A stretch of 64,000 nucleotides of DNA. Source: Okapia johnstoni (lineage: Eukaryota; Chordata; Mammalia; Artiodactyla; Giraffidae). The notes under the pieces were generated by a model, which saw only the letters and a program-made list of their open reading frames with translations, was not told where the DNA came from and made no database searches. The stretch lies in the NCBI GenBank assembly GCA_024291935.2, contig CM044309.1, positions 7,936,001 to 8,000,000 of the forward strand. The letters are read 5' to 3'. Both the position numbers and the translations under genes were made by a program. This document shows, in pieces, positions 33,666-44,985 of the stretch. Within the stretch, counting starts at the first letter, position 1; each line of letters opens with the position of its first letter.

Positions 33666-33855
33666 AAGGGCTTCTCTGGTGACTCAGTGGTAAAGAATCC
33701 ATCTGCCAATATAGAAGACGTGAGTTAAATCTCTGGGTCAGAAAGACCCCCTAGATAAGGAAATGGCAACCCACTCCAGTGTTCTTGCCTGGGAAGTCCC
33801 ACAGATAGAGGAGCCTGAAGAACTAATAGCCATGACTTAGCTATTAAACAACAAC
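33666..33855 (+). mobile_element. Bov-tA SINE, 10-base duplication
   Basis: Head GGGCTTCTCTGGTGACTCAG, CACTCCAGTGTTCTTGCCTG, tail AAACAACAAC. AATTAATATT is present at 33656-33665 and 33856-33865. The target is AT-rich, so the duplication is supportive rather than decisive. Confidence 0.9.
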
Positions 33856-33865
33856 AATTAATATT

Positions 33866-34403
33866 TTCACTCACTGAAGCACTGTTTCCCCATAATCTGA
33901 TAATATATTGAACAAGTCTGAAATCAGTAGGTTGACCTTATAAACGTGAATCTCAATTTTGTGTGTGTGTAAGGGGGAATTGTTGATAAAAACATATATA
34001 TGTGTATATGTATATATGTATACAATGGCTCTAGCCTACCTATTTCACTTCAGGAACTTAAGCATTCCCTATGTTGGTAAGGCAGACAGCTCTTCCTTTG
34101 TAAAGACCAATACCTAATGCCAAGGATACTGAAATGGAGAAATCTAGCGAAACAGTAGTAGGAAGGACATACCCAGGAAGACTGGAGAAGAGGCAGAAAA
34201 TGAAAGCAAATCACTCATTTGAGGAGAGAGATTTGTGGAGCTGAGAGAGCAAGGAAGATGTTTTGAGAGAACTGTGTGGTACCCGGAAAACTAGAGTAGC
34301 TGAAAAGCAACTCTGTTTTTTCATTGCAATTTCTAAAGGAATGTCAAAAAAACCTATTTTGTAACTCACGTCAAAATTTCTTAAATGTTTATCTTTTTAA
34401 GCA
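33866..34403. other. Unique DNA with a TATATG-type repeat
   Basis: A TATATATGTGTATATG run at 33992-34022. The rest is unrecognised. Confidence 0.4.
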
Positions 34404-34414
34404 TCTCTTTATTT

Positions 34415-35013
34415 CAGTTCAGTTCAGTTCAGTCGCTCAGTCATATCCAACTTTTTGCGACCTCATGGACTGCAGCACGCCAGGCATCCCTGTCCATCAC
34501 CAACTCCCAGAGTTTACCTAAACTCATGTCCATTGAGTAGGTGATGCCATCCAACCATCCCATCCTCTGTCGTCCCCTTCTCCTCTTGTCTTCAATCTTT
34601 CCCAGTGTCAGGGTCTTTTCAAATGAGTCAGCTCTTCGCATCAGGTGGCCAAAGTATTGGAGTTTCAGCTTCAGCATCAGTCTTTCCAATGAACACCCAG
34701 GACTGATCTTTAGGATGGACTGGTTGGAACTCCTCACAGTCCAAGGAACTTGCAAGAGTCTTCCCCAACACCACAGTTCAAAAGCATCAATTCTTGGGGG
34801 CTCAGCTTTCTTTATAGTCCAACTTTCACATCTGTACATAACTACTGGAAAAACTAACCTTGACTAGAAGGATCTTTGTTGACAAAGTAATGTCTCTGCT
34901 TTTTAATATGCTGTCTAGGTTGGTCATAACTTTCCTTCCATGGTGTAAGCATCTTTTAGTTTCATGGCTGCAATCACCATCTGCAGTGATTTTGGAGCCC
35001 CCCAAAATAAAGT
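34415..35013 (-). mobile_element. BovB 3' end, part of a chimeric insertion
   Basis: Antisense 3' tail CAGTTCAGTTCAGTTCAGTC begins directly after TCTCTTTATTT (34404-34414). The match continues to GATTTTGGAGCCCCCCAAAA and TAAAGTC at 35013, which is BovB sequence from the C-terminal part of the ORF, so about 600 bases of the 3' end are present. Its inner end abuts a Bov-tA in opposite orientation with no duplication between them. Confidence 0.9.
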
Positions 35014-35199
35014 CAGCCTGGTGGCTCAGCTGGTAAAGAATCTGCCTGCAATACAGGAGAGCGGGGTTCAATCCCTGGGTTGGGAAGATCTCCTGGAGAA
35101 GGGAAAGGCTACCCACTCCAGTATTCTGGCCTGGAGAATTTCATGGACTGTATAGTCCATGGGGTCACAAAGAGTCAGACATGACTGAGTGACTTTCAC
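35014..35199 (+). mobile_element. Bov-tA SINE, part of a chimeric insertion
   Basis: Runs from CCTGGTGGCTCAGCTGGTAA, lacking the first few bases of the head, to the usual end GAGTGACTTTCAC. TCTCTTTATTT follows at 35200-35210, identical to the 11 bases left of the BovB tail at 34404-34414. The Bov-tA has no duplication of its own on its left side. Confidence 0.9.
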
Positions 35200-35210
35200 T
35201 CTCTTTATTT

Positions 35211-35739
35211 ATCTAGGATAATAAGCCTTTGTCAATATGCTGCAAATGTTTTCCCATTTATAATTTTACCTTTTGATTCTATTGTATAAGTTTTTAAATA
35301 AACACATATTTTAACATTTTAGATAGTCAAACTTTCTCATTTATCATTATATTTTAATGTTAAGTTTATAAATTATTTTCTTTATTCAAAATTTATACAA
35401 ACATTTATCAATATTTTTATAGTTCCTCTATTATTTCATTTTTTACAATTTTTTAATTAATCAATTTTATCCACCAATTACTATGTAATCATTTATAAAA
35501 TAATTAAAATTGTCATTCAGTTTTAAAGACTATATGACATACTAAATAATTTAAAATTTTGAGCTTATTTTGGAAGATTTATATTTTGCTCCTTTAGTCT
35601 ATCATTTATTCCAGCACATGAACAACATTCAGTTAATTTTGTAGTTTCGTGTTACTTGAGGATATTAATCCTCCCCAATAATTGCTATCCTCTCAGCTTT
35701 CCCTTGCCTTTTAAAATTATTATGGTTAAATAAACACAC
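35211..35739 (-). mobile_element. Old L1 fragment (antisense), AT-rich
   Basis: CCTTTGTCAATATGCTGCAA, ATGTTTTCCCATTTATAA and AGATAGTCAAACTTTCTCAT resemble the antisense of an old L1M 3' region. Identity is low. Confidence 0.5.
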
Positions 35740-36410
35740 TATAAAATTAGTCATCTTAACCATTTTGAAGTGTGCAATTCCATGGCCTTAACTACATTCA
35801 CAATGTCGCACAGCCATAACCATTATCTAGTACCAAAACATTTTCCTCACTTCAGAAGGAAACCCTGTACCCATTAGGCAGTTCTCCCAGTTCCTGGGAA
35901 CCACAAATCTGCTTTCTGTCTCTAATGGATTTCATGTAACAGAGTGTTAGTCGCACAGTCACGTTTGACTCTGCAACAACATGGACTGTAACTTACCAGG
36001 CTTCTCTGACCATGGGATTCTCCAAGCAAGAATACTGGAGTGGGTTAAATCACACATATTTGTCCTTGTGTATGGCTTATTTCACTTAGCATAACGTTCT
36101 TAATGCTCACCCATGCTATGGTTTATATCAGTATTTCATTCCTTCCTGTAACTGAATAATGTTTCCTTGATTGGATATACATTTACTTTATTCATTCATC
36201 ACTTGGGTTGTCCCCACCTTTTGATCAGTGTGAATAATGCTGCTATAAACACTTGCACACAAGTTTTTAATGCCTATTTTCATTTATTTTGGTAGTGAAA
36301 TTTGCTGAGTCGTATGGTAATTCTATGTTTAACTTACTGAAGAACTGCCAGACTATTTTCCACAGTAGCTACACCATTTAACATTCCCACCAAAAATGAA
36401 TAAGGATTCT
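35740..36410 (-). mobile_element. L1M 3' region, minus strand
   Basis: Antisense order: AACCATTTTGAAGTGTGCAA, ACATTCACAATGTCGCACAG, AAACCCTGTACCCATTAGGC, GTCCTTGTGTATGGCTTATT, TCACTTAGCATAACGTTCTT, TGAATAATGCTGCTATAAAC and CATATGGT-like TCGTATGGTAATTCTATG. This is the standard old-L1 3' UTR and ORF2 end. A Bov-tA piece interrupts it. Confidence 0.8.
35940..36047 (-). mobile_element. Bov-tA fragment inside L1M
   Basis: Antisense GTTAGTCGCACAGTCACGTT, CATGGACTGTAACTTACCAG and GCAAGAATACTGGAGTGGGT. The tRNA-derived half is absent. Confidence 0.85.
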
Positions 36411-37194
36411 GATTTCTTCCTTTCTCTCTCCTTCCCTGCCCCCCTTCCTTTCTTTCCTATTATGAATTAAATCTCTTTTTTCTATTAAATTTTCTAAATG
36501 ATTATTGCTGATATACAGGACATAGTAGGCCATTTTGATAATGACCCATTTTGTCTCCCATCTCTGAATTTTTATATTACTACATAGATTTCAGTAAAAT
36601 TTAGCACCTGATTTTATACTGCTTTTTATTACTGTCAAATTGTTTTATGTAGGAAAGTGCTTTCTTCTCAATAATATTTCAAACTCCTCAGGAGTACCTA
36701 TATTGCCTCTTGTTTGACCCAAGTACTTAGCCCAATTATTTAAGAAGTACCTATTGACGTTATTAGAGATCATCTTGTAAGTTGTGACAGATACTTTTGA
36801 AGATAGCCTGTGTTATAGAATTCAAGGTAGCTCTATGTTATTGGATAATTTTTAGAATTACATCTACTTTAGCTCTGGGAAGTAAATAAGGTACTGTAAT
36901 TGGTTTGGAAATGGAATTAATAGAGAAAAATTCAAGAGAATATGAGAAGAATTAATAGAACTTGGTCAAAGTGTGTATTTGTTTTTAATCCACATTCACT
37001 AGTGCACATAGGAAATCATGTACTAAACACTGAAATAGTCTGAGATCATTATGTGTCTTCCCAAATTCTTCTAGTGTCATTAGAAGCTGCACACCACATG
37101 GGACTTTGTTTTTTCATAAGGTTTTAAAAACAACCAAGTCATAGAAACATTAGAAGTAAACAAACATCAACATTTTATTACCAACATTACAGAG
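36411..37194. other. Unique DNA, no gene seen
   Basis: A pyrimidine-rich patch at 36416-36458 and nothing else recognised. Confidence 0.4.
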
Positions 37195-37391
37195 CTAAAG
37201 GGAAGATATACTCATCTGAATGCAGAGTTCTAAGGAATAGCAAAGAGAGATAAGAAAGCCCTTCTAAGTGAACACTGCAAAGAAATAGAGGAAAACTATA
37301 GCAGTGGAAAGACTAGAGATCTCTTCAGGAAAATTAGAGATTCCAAGGAAACATTTCCTGAAAAGATGGGTGCAGTTAAAGACAAAACTGT

Positions 37392-38042
37392 GTGAACCTA
37401 ACAGAGGCAGAAGACTTTAAGAAGAGGTGGCAAGAATACACAGAAGAACTGTACAAAAATGGTCTTAATGACCCTGATAACCACGATGGTGTGATCACTC
37501 ACCTAGAGCCAGACATCCTGGAATGTGAAGTCAAGTGGGCCTTAGGAAGCATCACTACCAACCAAGCTAATGGAGGTGACAGGATTCCAAATGAGCTATT
37601 TCAAATCTTAAAAGCTGGTGCTGTTAAGGTGCTGCAATCAGTATGCCAGCAAATGTGGAAAACTCAGCATTGGCCACAGGACTGGAAAAGGTCAGTTTTC
37701 ATTCCAATCCCAAAGAAAGGCAATGCCAAAGAAGGTTCAAACTACCACACAATTGCATTCATTTCACATGCTAGCAAGGTCATGCTCAAAATTCTCCAAG
37801 CCAGGCTTCAGCAGTATGTGAACCGAGAACTTCCAGATGTTCAAGCTGGATTTAGCAAAGACAGAGGAGCCAGAGATCAAATTGCCAACATCCACCAGAT
37901 CATAGAAAAAGCAAGAGAGTTCCAGAAAAACATCTACTTCTGTTTCATTGATTATGTTAAAACCCTTGACTGTGTGGATCACAATAAACTGCGGAAAATT
38001 CTTAAGGAGATGGGAATACAGACCACTTTACCTGTCTCCTGA
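37392..38042 (+). pseudogene. BovB RT fingers/palm remnant, 216 codons
   Basis: The frame carries MNLTEAEDFKKRWQEYTEEL, HLEPDILECEVKWALGSITT, FIPIPKKGNAKEGSNYHTIA, LQARLQQYVNRELPDVQAGF and FCFIDYVKTLDCVDHNKL, including the first catalytic Asp-type region (FIDY). It ends at a frameshift after KEMGIQ. The next conserved block (LRNLYAGQE) is in another frame. This is the longest BovB frame in the window. Confidence 0.88.
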
Positions 38043-38135
38043 GAAATCTGTATGCAGGTCAAGAAGAAACAGTTTAGAACCAGACATGGAACAGACTAGT
38101 TCAAAATCGGGAAAGAAGTACATCAAGGCTGTATC

Positions 38136-38570
38136 TTGTCACCCTGCTTATTTAACTTATATGCAGAGTACATCATAAGAAATGCTGGGCTGGATGAAGC
38201 ACAAGCTGGAGTCAAGATTGCCAGGAAAAATATTGATAACTTCAGATATGCAGATGACACCACCCTTATGGCAGAAAGTGAAGAAGAACTAAAGAGCATT
38301 TTAATGACGGTGAAAGAGGCGAGTGAAAAAGCTGGCTTAAAACTCAACAAAACAAAGATCATGGCATCTGGTCCCATCACTTCATGGCAAATAGATGGGG
38401 AAACAATGGAAACAGTGAAAGACTTCATTTTCTTGGGCTCCAAAATCACGGCAGACAGTGACTGCAGCCATGAAATTAAAAGATGCTTGCTCTTTGGGAG
38501 AAAAGCAATGACAAACCCAGGCAGCATATTAAAAAGCAGAGACATTACTTTGCTGACAAAGTCTGTATAG
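38136..38570 (+). pseudogene. BovB RT palm remnant with YADD, 144 codons
   Basis: MSPCLFNLYAEYIIRNAGLD, then NFRYADDTTLMAESEEELKS (catalytic YADD intact), GLKLNKTKIMASGPITSW and FLGSKITADSDCSHEIKRCL. It ends in LLTKSV where the frame shifts. A further piece with [20 protein letters not shown] and CWRRLLRVRWTARR follows at 38483-38710. Confidence 0.88.
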
Positions 38571-39215
38571 TCAAGGCTATCGTTTTTCCAGTAGTCATGT
38601 ATGGATGTGAGAGTTGGACTATAAAGAAAGCTGAGCACAGAAGAACTGATGCTTTTGAACTGTGGTGTTGGAGAAGACTCTTGAGAGTCCGTTGGACAGC
38701 AAGGAGATGAAACCAGTCCATCCTAAAGGAAATCAGTCCTGAATATTCATTGGAAGGACTGATGCTGAAACTGAAGCTCCAACCTCCAAAGCTGAAACTT
38801 TGGCCACCTGATGTGAAGAGCCGAGTCATTTAAAAAGACCCTGGTGCTGGGAAAGATTGAAGTCAGGAGGAGAAGGGGATGACAGAGGATGAAATGGTTG
38901 GATACATCACCGCCTCAATGAACATGAATTTGAGCAAGCTCTGGGAGATGATGAAGGACAGGGAAGCCCAGCATACTGCAGTCCATGGGGTCACAAAGAG
39001 TTGGATACAACTGAGCAACTGAACAACAACATGGTCTGTCCTTTTGAGAAAAAATAAATTTTCATTCTTAGTAAAAAGCATTTTAAAATTCTGAATCTAA
39101 CATTTCACCTTATTGTAATTTGCCTAATCATAGACCTTTAGGAGAAGTATAGAATTTTAATCATGGTGTATAATTGTGTCTGAAATCACTACCTTATTTA
39201 TTATGAAAAATACCC

Positions 39216-39271
39216 TAGGTTGACCAAAAAGTTAGAGGTTTTCCATAACAGACTTTTTGGCTAACCCTATA
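39216..39271. mobile_element. Miniature mariner-like element (MITE)
   Basis: A 56-base unit whose ends are inverted repeats: TAGGTTGACCAAAAAGTTAG at the left, GACTTTTTGGCTAACCCTAT at the right, with only about 16 bases between. The ends match the TTGGCCAAAAAGTTCG-type termini of ruminant mariner MITEs, with TA at the right border. Internally deleted, non-coding. Confidence 0.7.
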
Positions 39272-41439
39272 CAGAAGGCATAATTATAAAACCTTACTAG
39301 CAATTCACTGTACTAAAGCAAACAGAAATGTTCTTAAGTTTAGAAGTATTAATAAAGTTCTTCTTCACTCAAACAAAGTAGAACAGAAAGTAGATTTAAA
39401 ACAGAAAGATTTCCTCTTATTACATTTCTTTTTCTTACTTCCTCTTTTGTCCTCTCTCCTTCTCTCTCTCTCTCTCTCACACACACACATGTACTCACAC
39501 ACACTTCTCTAATGTGAAGGTGCATTTGCCAGTGTATATGACATTCTTTTCAATAAACCTCATATATATTAATTTTTCTAAGGTAGTCTTTCATTGGGAA
39601 ATCTTCATAGGATAAAACGAAAAATGGAGTCGCATAAGTTAGAGAAGCACTACTTGCTATATTGCCTCATCTGTAATTCAGACACTGACCCAGTCCCTTT
39701 GTTGATGTTATTTCCTGGCAATTGGTGACCATGCTAATAACATAAAACAGTCATTCACCAAGCTGCCTTGAAAGCCACAGGCATCTCAATGTAGCTTACC
39801 TCCTCTAAACCTTTCTGTTTCTGTCCTTACCTCATGGTCTACTGGTGTTATCAACAGAAAGAAGCTAACGTATTTTTCAGCGGCCAGTGTGTTATAGTGA
39901 TTTCCATTCATTATAAATCCCATTCATTTTATAAAAGAAAAAAAAAAGATCTGTTTCCTTATTTCTAAATTTATGGGTCTAGGGCAGAGGTTTATAAAGC
40001 ACTGTTGTTCCAAGACAGGATACAGTGCCAAGTAGGTTGGATTTGGTTCTGCTTTCCTGGCTTCATCTCCACCACTTCCCTTGCATATTGGGACTTCTTA
40101 TATGATTTTGCCTAAATCAGGGGGTTTGTGGTTAAAAAGTAGCTTACCTCCTATATTTTCTTTAAGGTCCTTTTCAGCCTTGATATTTTAATGTACCCTG
40201 ATTGCCAGTAAAATGAGACTTTGATACATTCTACGTAGGCTGGATAAATGAGGATTGATTTCACTAATTCAAGTTGCTTTCACTTGCTGAACTATGGGAA
40301 GCCTAACTTTCGTCTGTCTTTCTAATTGTGAAAAAGGTAACTTGCTCTCAAGAATGTGAAACCGCGCTGGTTCCCTTGGTTTGGGGTCTGGTGATTCTGG
40401 TCATTCTCCACAAGTCTCAGAAGCTTAGTTTATTCCTTTGAAGGAACTCAGACTACTGGGTTCAAACCAAAGCCAGATGGCTGCAGTGTGAGGGGACTCT
40501 CTGCATGGCAGTTTCATGTCACAGATTTGTCATCCTAAGTCCTTTCCAATTCTATGATAAACTTCCATCACCAACATGGTTACCTTGGAACTGGTTCTCT
40601 TATGTTTTCTGTACCTGAAAATGACTGACGCTCCATGGGTCAACACTCAAAAGCCAGAGCAGTTACAATTGAGTGATCAGTAAGGTATCATAAACAGGAT
40701 CTGAGTACTTTTGAGTGGGAAATAGATTATCTGTGTTTGACACTTTCACTAACAAGAGATAACTGGTATTACTTACGTTGATTTAGTGAGAATTCAGACT
40801 TATCCCTTCAAAGTTAAGTAGATATGTATTGGTGTTCACGTCCCATTAAAAGTTTTCATTAAACATTTTTTTTTATTCCTCAGGATAAAAATTTACATGC
40901 TGACATTTCCTACCTTGGTGGTACAATTAGAGATAAAATTATGACCACTTATCAGTATGATTTACTGGGCCTAAAGTAATTCCTACTAAGAGAGCTTCAG
41001 TAGATTCTTTTTTAAACCCATTTGTTTCTATTAATCAACCAATCTATAAGTGAAGTTTAACCTTTAAAATGGTGAGGATTTATATTTCTTGTAATGGCTG
41101 TTCTTTACATCTGAATAAATAGAATCTGGGTCCCTTTCAGTTTATTTTAAAGCAAAGACTGTCCTCAGTATATGAAAACAGCCAAATCCAGTTATCATAT
41201 TTTTCAGAATGAGCAAGACCTATGAATTAGCTGGTTGCTCTTCTCATATATCTTTGGGGTGGGATTTACATTCATGGTTCTGAATGAAACACACAAGGAA
41301 TCTCACAGAAGGGTTAGATGGTAAAATTCTAAGCAAAATACTGGATGCTGCTCCATCCCAATTTTGAAGCTCTGCTCTATTTTTCAAGACCAAAAGAGCA
41401 AAATATCATGGTGAAGACAAGCTAGTTGTTCACCAAACT
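39272..41439. other. Unique DNA, no gene seen
   Basis: A CT/CA microsatellite lies at 39452-39504. Otherwise I recognise no repeat or coding sequence in this 2.2 kb. Confidence 0.45.
39452..39504. repeat. (CT)n(CA)n compound microsatellite
   Basis: CTCTCTCC TTCTCTCTC followed by CTCACACACACACA and a second CACACAC after a short gap. Confidence 0.9.
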
Positions 41440-41865
41440 TTTATCCCCTTTCCTCTGGGCACACAGTTGTATGACATATTCAAGCTTTCCTTGCACTTAG
41501 ATACAGCTATATGAAACTAAGCTCTGTTCAAAAAACAGAAAGAAACTAAATTCCGTTCAGTAGAATATGAGGAGCATTGATGCATGACCCTTCCATGCTT
41601 GTCCTTTAGATCTCTCCTGTGCACAACTGCCCATTCTCTTCACATCCATTGGCTACATGGTGTGACTCTAAGAACTCAGAGAAGGGAAGAGATGAAAGAG
41701 GCAGAACGATCGAGGTCCCTGAGTTGCTGTTTGGATGGGAAGTGACCAACAATGAATTGACTGTTGACTATTAAATAAACTGTAAGTGTGATAAGACTTT
41801 GAAATTATAGAGTTGTTTGTTGCATCAGCTATTCTATCCTGACTAATTCAGCTAGTATGATGTGA
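41440..41865 (+). mobile_element. Ancient interspersed repeat, family not named
   Basis: The right end GTTTGTTGCATCAGCTATTC then TATCCTGACTAATTCAGC, preceded by GACTATTAAATAAACTG, has the form of a common old mammalian repeat whose 3' end reads GTTTGTTAC...CCTATCCTGACTAAT. The left part is less clear. Confidence 0.35.
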
Positions 41866-43074
41866 GGAACCAATGATGATCTTCATCATATTGTCTACGA
41901 AAATTCCTGGACAATAACCCATAAATAATTATCTGTATCAACAAATCACAAAAATAAAAGTGATTACTCATATATGGCACTGTAAGGACTACATACTCTT
42001 CTTATGCTAAGCAAAATATAATTTTGTAGTCCCTATGTACAGATCATAAAAGTGAAAATCTAAATGATTGAATAACAGGATCCAGATCAGTCAGTTAATA
42101 AATAATAGAGCTAGGATTCAACTCTAACTTTTCTTGATTGCAACACCAATTCTGAACTTGGTGAAAATGATCACTTTGAAGTTTTCATCTATTATCAAAG
42201 ATCTCGTTTACAAGCAACATGATCCACATGAGTTAAAGTAGAAAAATAGTTTATCGTAAAGTATTAGAAAACTAATGGAAAATTTCAGGAGGTTTAAAGA
42301 CTCACGGACAAGAACAATGCACAAATTGCACTAAACCTCTTCAGTAGAGGCCCTTCTGAGCGTGGATGTGGCTATTGACAGAGTGGACACTGTGTAGATG
42401 CATGTCATCACCCCTGGGACACCTGCCTTACTACTTCTGGAGTGCCTGATATCTCTCCTTCATGCTCCGCTGCTCTCGTGAGAAGGTGGATTCTACGCAG
42501 CAACTCTTCCTGATGTTCCCTTCTGAATAAGACTATCTCAGAAGCGTGACTCCATTTGGTAGAGCCTAGTCCTGAGCTGGAGGCTGGGAAATAGAGCTTT
42601 GACTTCAACATTAAGTAGGTAGGATTTGCCACACCGTGTGGTAAACTCCCCAAACAAAATAAGTCTGTTCAAAAGATGCTCAGTGGCCACAAACATGACG
42701 TAGGTCCACTGAAATGGCAACCCGGTGTCACATGGAAATAGAAACTACAGACCTTTCAGAGGAAGCTCAATCACAAAAAGGATAGACCAGAGGTCCAGAA
42801 AAAAAGCAGCTCAAGGAAAGATAGAACTGTTGTATGATGACAGCTACATTTTGTTGAAACCTGACTGTGCTTGCTCCGTTGGTTTCTGTGTATTTTCATA
42901 ATACCAAGTTCTCCATACTTAAATAACAAGATCATGCATCTATGCCAGGCAGTGTACCTCTTCAAACAGTTGACATGAGTAAGTTAGATTGCAGAGAATA
43001 GAGGGGGAATTATGTTTCTAATGGATTTAGGAAGTACTCTTAGGTGGTCTTTAAGGCAACTAAGTTTTGACAGC
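41866..43074. other. Unique DNA with one MIR relic
   Basis: A minus-strand MIR relic covers about 41990-42170 (AGTCAGTTAATAAATAATAG, AGCTAGGATTCAACTCTAAC). The rest, including open frames at 42408-42965, has no recognised family. Confidence 0.4.
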
Positions 43075-43170
43075 TAACACATTTGGTTAGAATCCTGGCT
43101 CTACTAGTTGCTTTATCACCTCGCTATCATAAACTCCATGAAATTGTGGGTTATGTCTCATTCAAAAATT
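43075..43170 (+). mobile_element. MIR relic
   Basis: TTGGTTAGAATCCTGGCTCT and ACTAGTTGCTTTATCACCTC match the MIR core. Short and diverged. Confidence 0.5.
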
Positions 43171-44184
43171 TTCAAATTATAACCTCCCTCCTTTAACACA
43201 GAGGTTAGAAATTCATATTTGTTGAGCTAATTCTTTCAACTGGTGGTAGGAAAAAATGAATCTTACTTATTTAGATTAAACAGAATGTACAAGCAACTAC
43301 TTAGTAATTGGGAAGAATGATGAGTTGGACAGTATGGGTTTTCAACCACCCATGATTGGATGTATCATTTCTAGAAGGTTTGCTTTAGAGAATCAATTTT
43401 ATATCATTTTTAATTGCCACACATGTGCAAACTGGCCTCAAAAACCCATATCATGATTATAGCAACTATATATCACACTTAGTGTGACATTGCTTTTCCT
43501 AAGTCCAAAAGCTAGTTAACATATAGTGTTCACCATCCCTCTCTCCTTCTGATGTTTGTGTCCAAGCATGGTTTCTTAAGTAGTCATATTGGTCATATTG
43601 ATTAATACTCCCAGTAGAAATGATGAAAAATATTGATTTGCTCTGTAACTCTCAGCTCTAACTAAAATATCCTGAGTGCTGCTTCTTTGAACTTGATAAG
43701 GGCTCTCTTCGCAAACCTCTTCATTCTTGCTGATTACATATGCAGATGGAAATCAGGTGTGAAAATCCATTCAGACGCTGAACAACAGGACAGACTCCGA
43801 CTCCTATTGAACTCTCACGTTCTCTCTTCCTTAATTAAGTCATAAGAACATTTTACCATGAGAGCGACTTAGATTATGGATCTTTTTCCTTCTAATGGCA
43901 TGCATTCCACCCAATTGGGGCATTTTTTACTCCATTGCTTTGCAGAGAGCCACTTCATTCTTCCAAGGGGGGAATAAAGAGCATGATTGTACCTATAAAG
44001 GGTGCTCCCTTATTCATGCTACAAAAGAGAAATGAAGTATACATCTGTTCCCCTCCCAAAATTATAGCATGTTTTTTCTCTAAACATTTAACACCCAAAT
44101 AAAGAATAGCATTTAAATGCGTTAGTGACATAGAACCTTATTTTAGAACTAGAATAATCCTTAACATTTGCAGCACACACACAA
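43171..44184. other. Unique DNA, no gene seen
   Basis: No recognised coding or mobile sequence. Confidence 0.4.
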
Positions 44185-44320
44185 AAAGCACAGGCTTTGG
44201 AGTGAGATGACCTACATTAAAATCCTGACTTCAAATTTATTAGCTGTGTGACCTTAGGCAATTGCAAAACCTCCTACACCTCAATATTTTCTGCTATATA
44301 ATGGTAACTATACAAATAAA
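44185..44320 (+). mobile_element. MIR SINE
   Basis: AAAGCACAGGCTTTGGAGTG, TTATTAGCTGTGTGACCTTA and GGCAATTGCAAAACCTCC follow the MIR core closely. Confidence 0.8.
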
Positions 44321-44324
44321 TAAT

Positions 44325-44762
44325 ATTATTAAAAGCAAAAATAAGCAAGGGACTATATTAAACGAAAAATCTTCTTTACAGCAAAGAAAGCTATCAATAA
44401 CATAAAAAGAAAACCTACTGAATAGGAGAAAATATTTGCAAATCATATATCTGATAAGGGGTTAATAGTCTAATATCCCAAATCTATAAAGAACTATTAC
44501 AAATCAATAGCAAAAAAAATATGATTAAAGAACAGGCAGAGGATCTGAATAGATCTTTTAAGACATATTATTAACAAGCACACGAAAAGATGTTCAATAT
44601 CATGAATCATCAGGGAAATGCAAGTCAAAACTACAATGAGATATTACCTCACACTTGTGAGAATGCCTATTAATTAAAAGAGAGCAAATAACAGATGCTG
44701 GGGAGGGTGTCTTGTGCCCTGCTGTGAGAATGTAAACTGGTGCGGCCACCACCTGGTCTACC
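44325..44762 (+). mobile_element. L1 ORF2 fragment
   Basis: GGAGAAAATATTTGCAAATC, GGGGTTAATAGTCTAATATC, GGAAATGCAAGTCAAAACTA, CAATGAGATATTACCTCACA, GATGCTGGGGAGGGTGTC and GAATGTAAACTGGTGCGGCC follow L1 ORF2 in order. Confidence 0.8.
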
Positions 44763-44985
44763 ATGCATCTTCGAGTTCTCTGACCACACAGGGACTGGCC
44801 TCAGCTAAGGGCCCACATGTGTGGATGGAGGGACTCCATTCTTTTCCATACACTTCTTCCCTGTTGCCAGATGTCCACTCGGGGCATCCGATTATGCCTG
44901 CTCTTTGATCTTAATAAACTCCCTACTTTCTGAAATCCTGCTGGAAATCCTTTCCAACCCATGCACAGACCACAGCAGGAGATAG
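44763..44985 (+). mobile_element. Possible ERV LTR fragment
   Basis: It interrupts the L1 match after GCCACCACCTGGTC. It has a CTTGATC-type TCTTTGATCTTAATAAACTC with an AATAAA, then CCTACTTTCTGAAATCC, similar to the R/poly(A) part of gammaretrovirus-like LTRs. No ends were defined and no family is assigned. Confidence 0.3.

Larger units (their letters stand above)
37195..39037 (+). mobile_element. BovB (RTE) LINE, 5'-truncated, 3' end complete
   Basis: About 1.84 kb from the segment before RT (CATCTGAATGCAGAGTTC) to the 3' tail (GGGGTCACAAAGAGTTGG then CTGAGCAACTGAACAAC). It keeps the RT fingers and palm in one frame and the YADD block in another, and the C-terminal region in a third. No clear target-site duplication was seen. 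Confidence 0.92.

Noticed and set aside
37392..38710. BovB frames considered as an active retrotransposon
   Set aside because: At least two frameshifts separate the RT blocks and the endonuclease region is absent.
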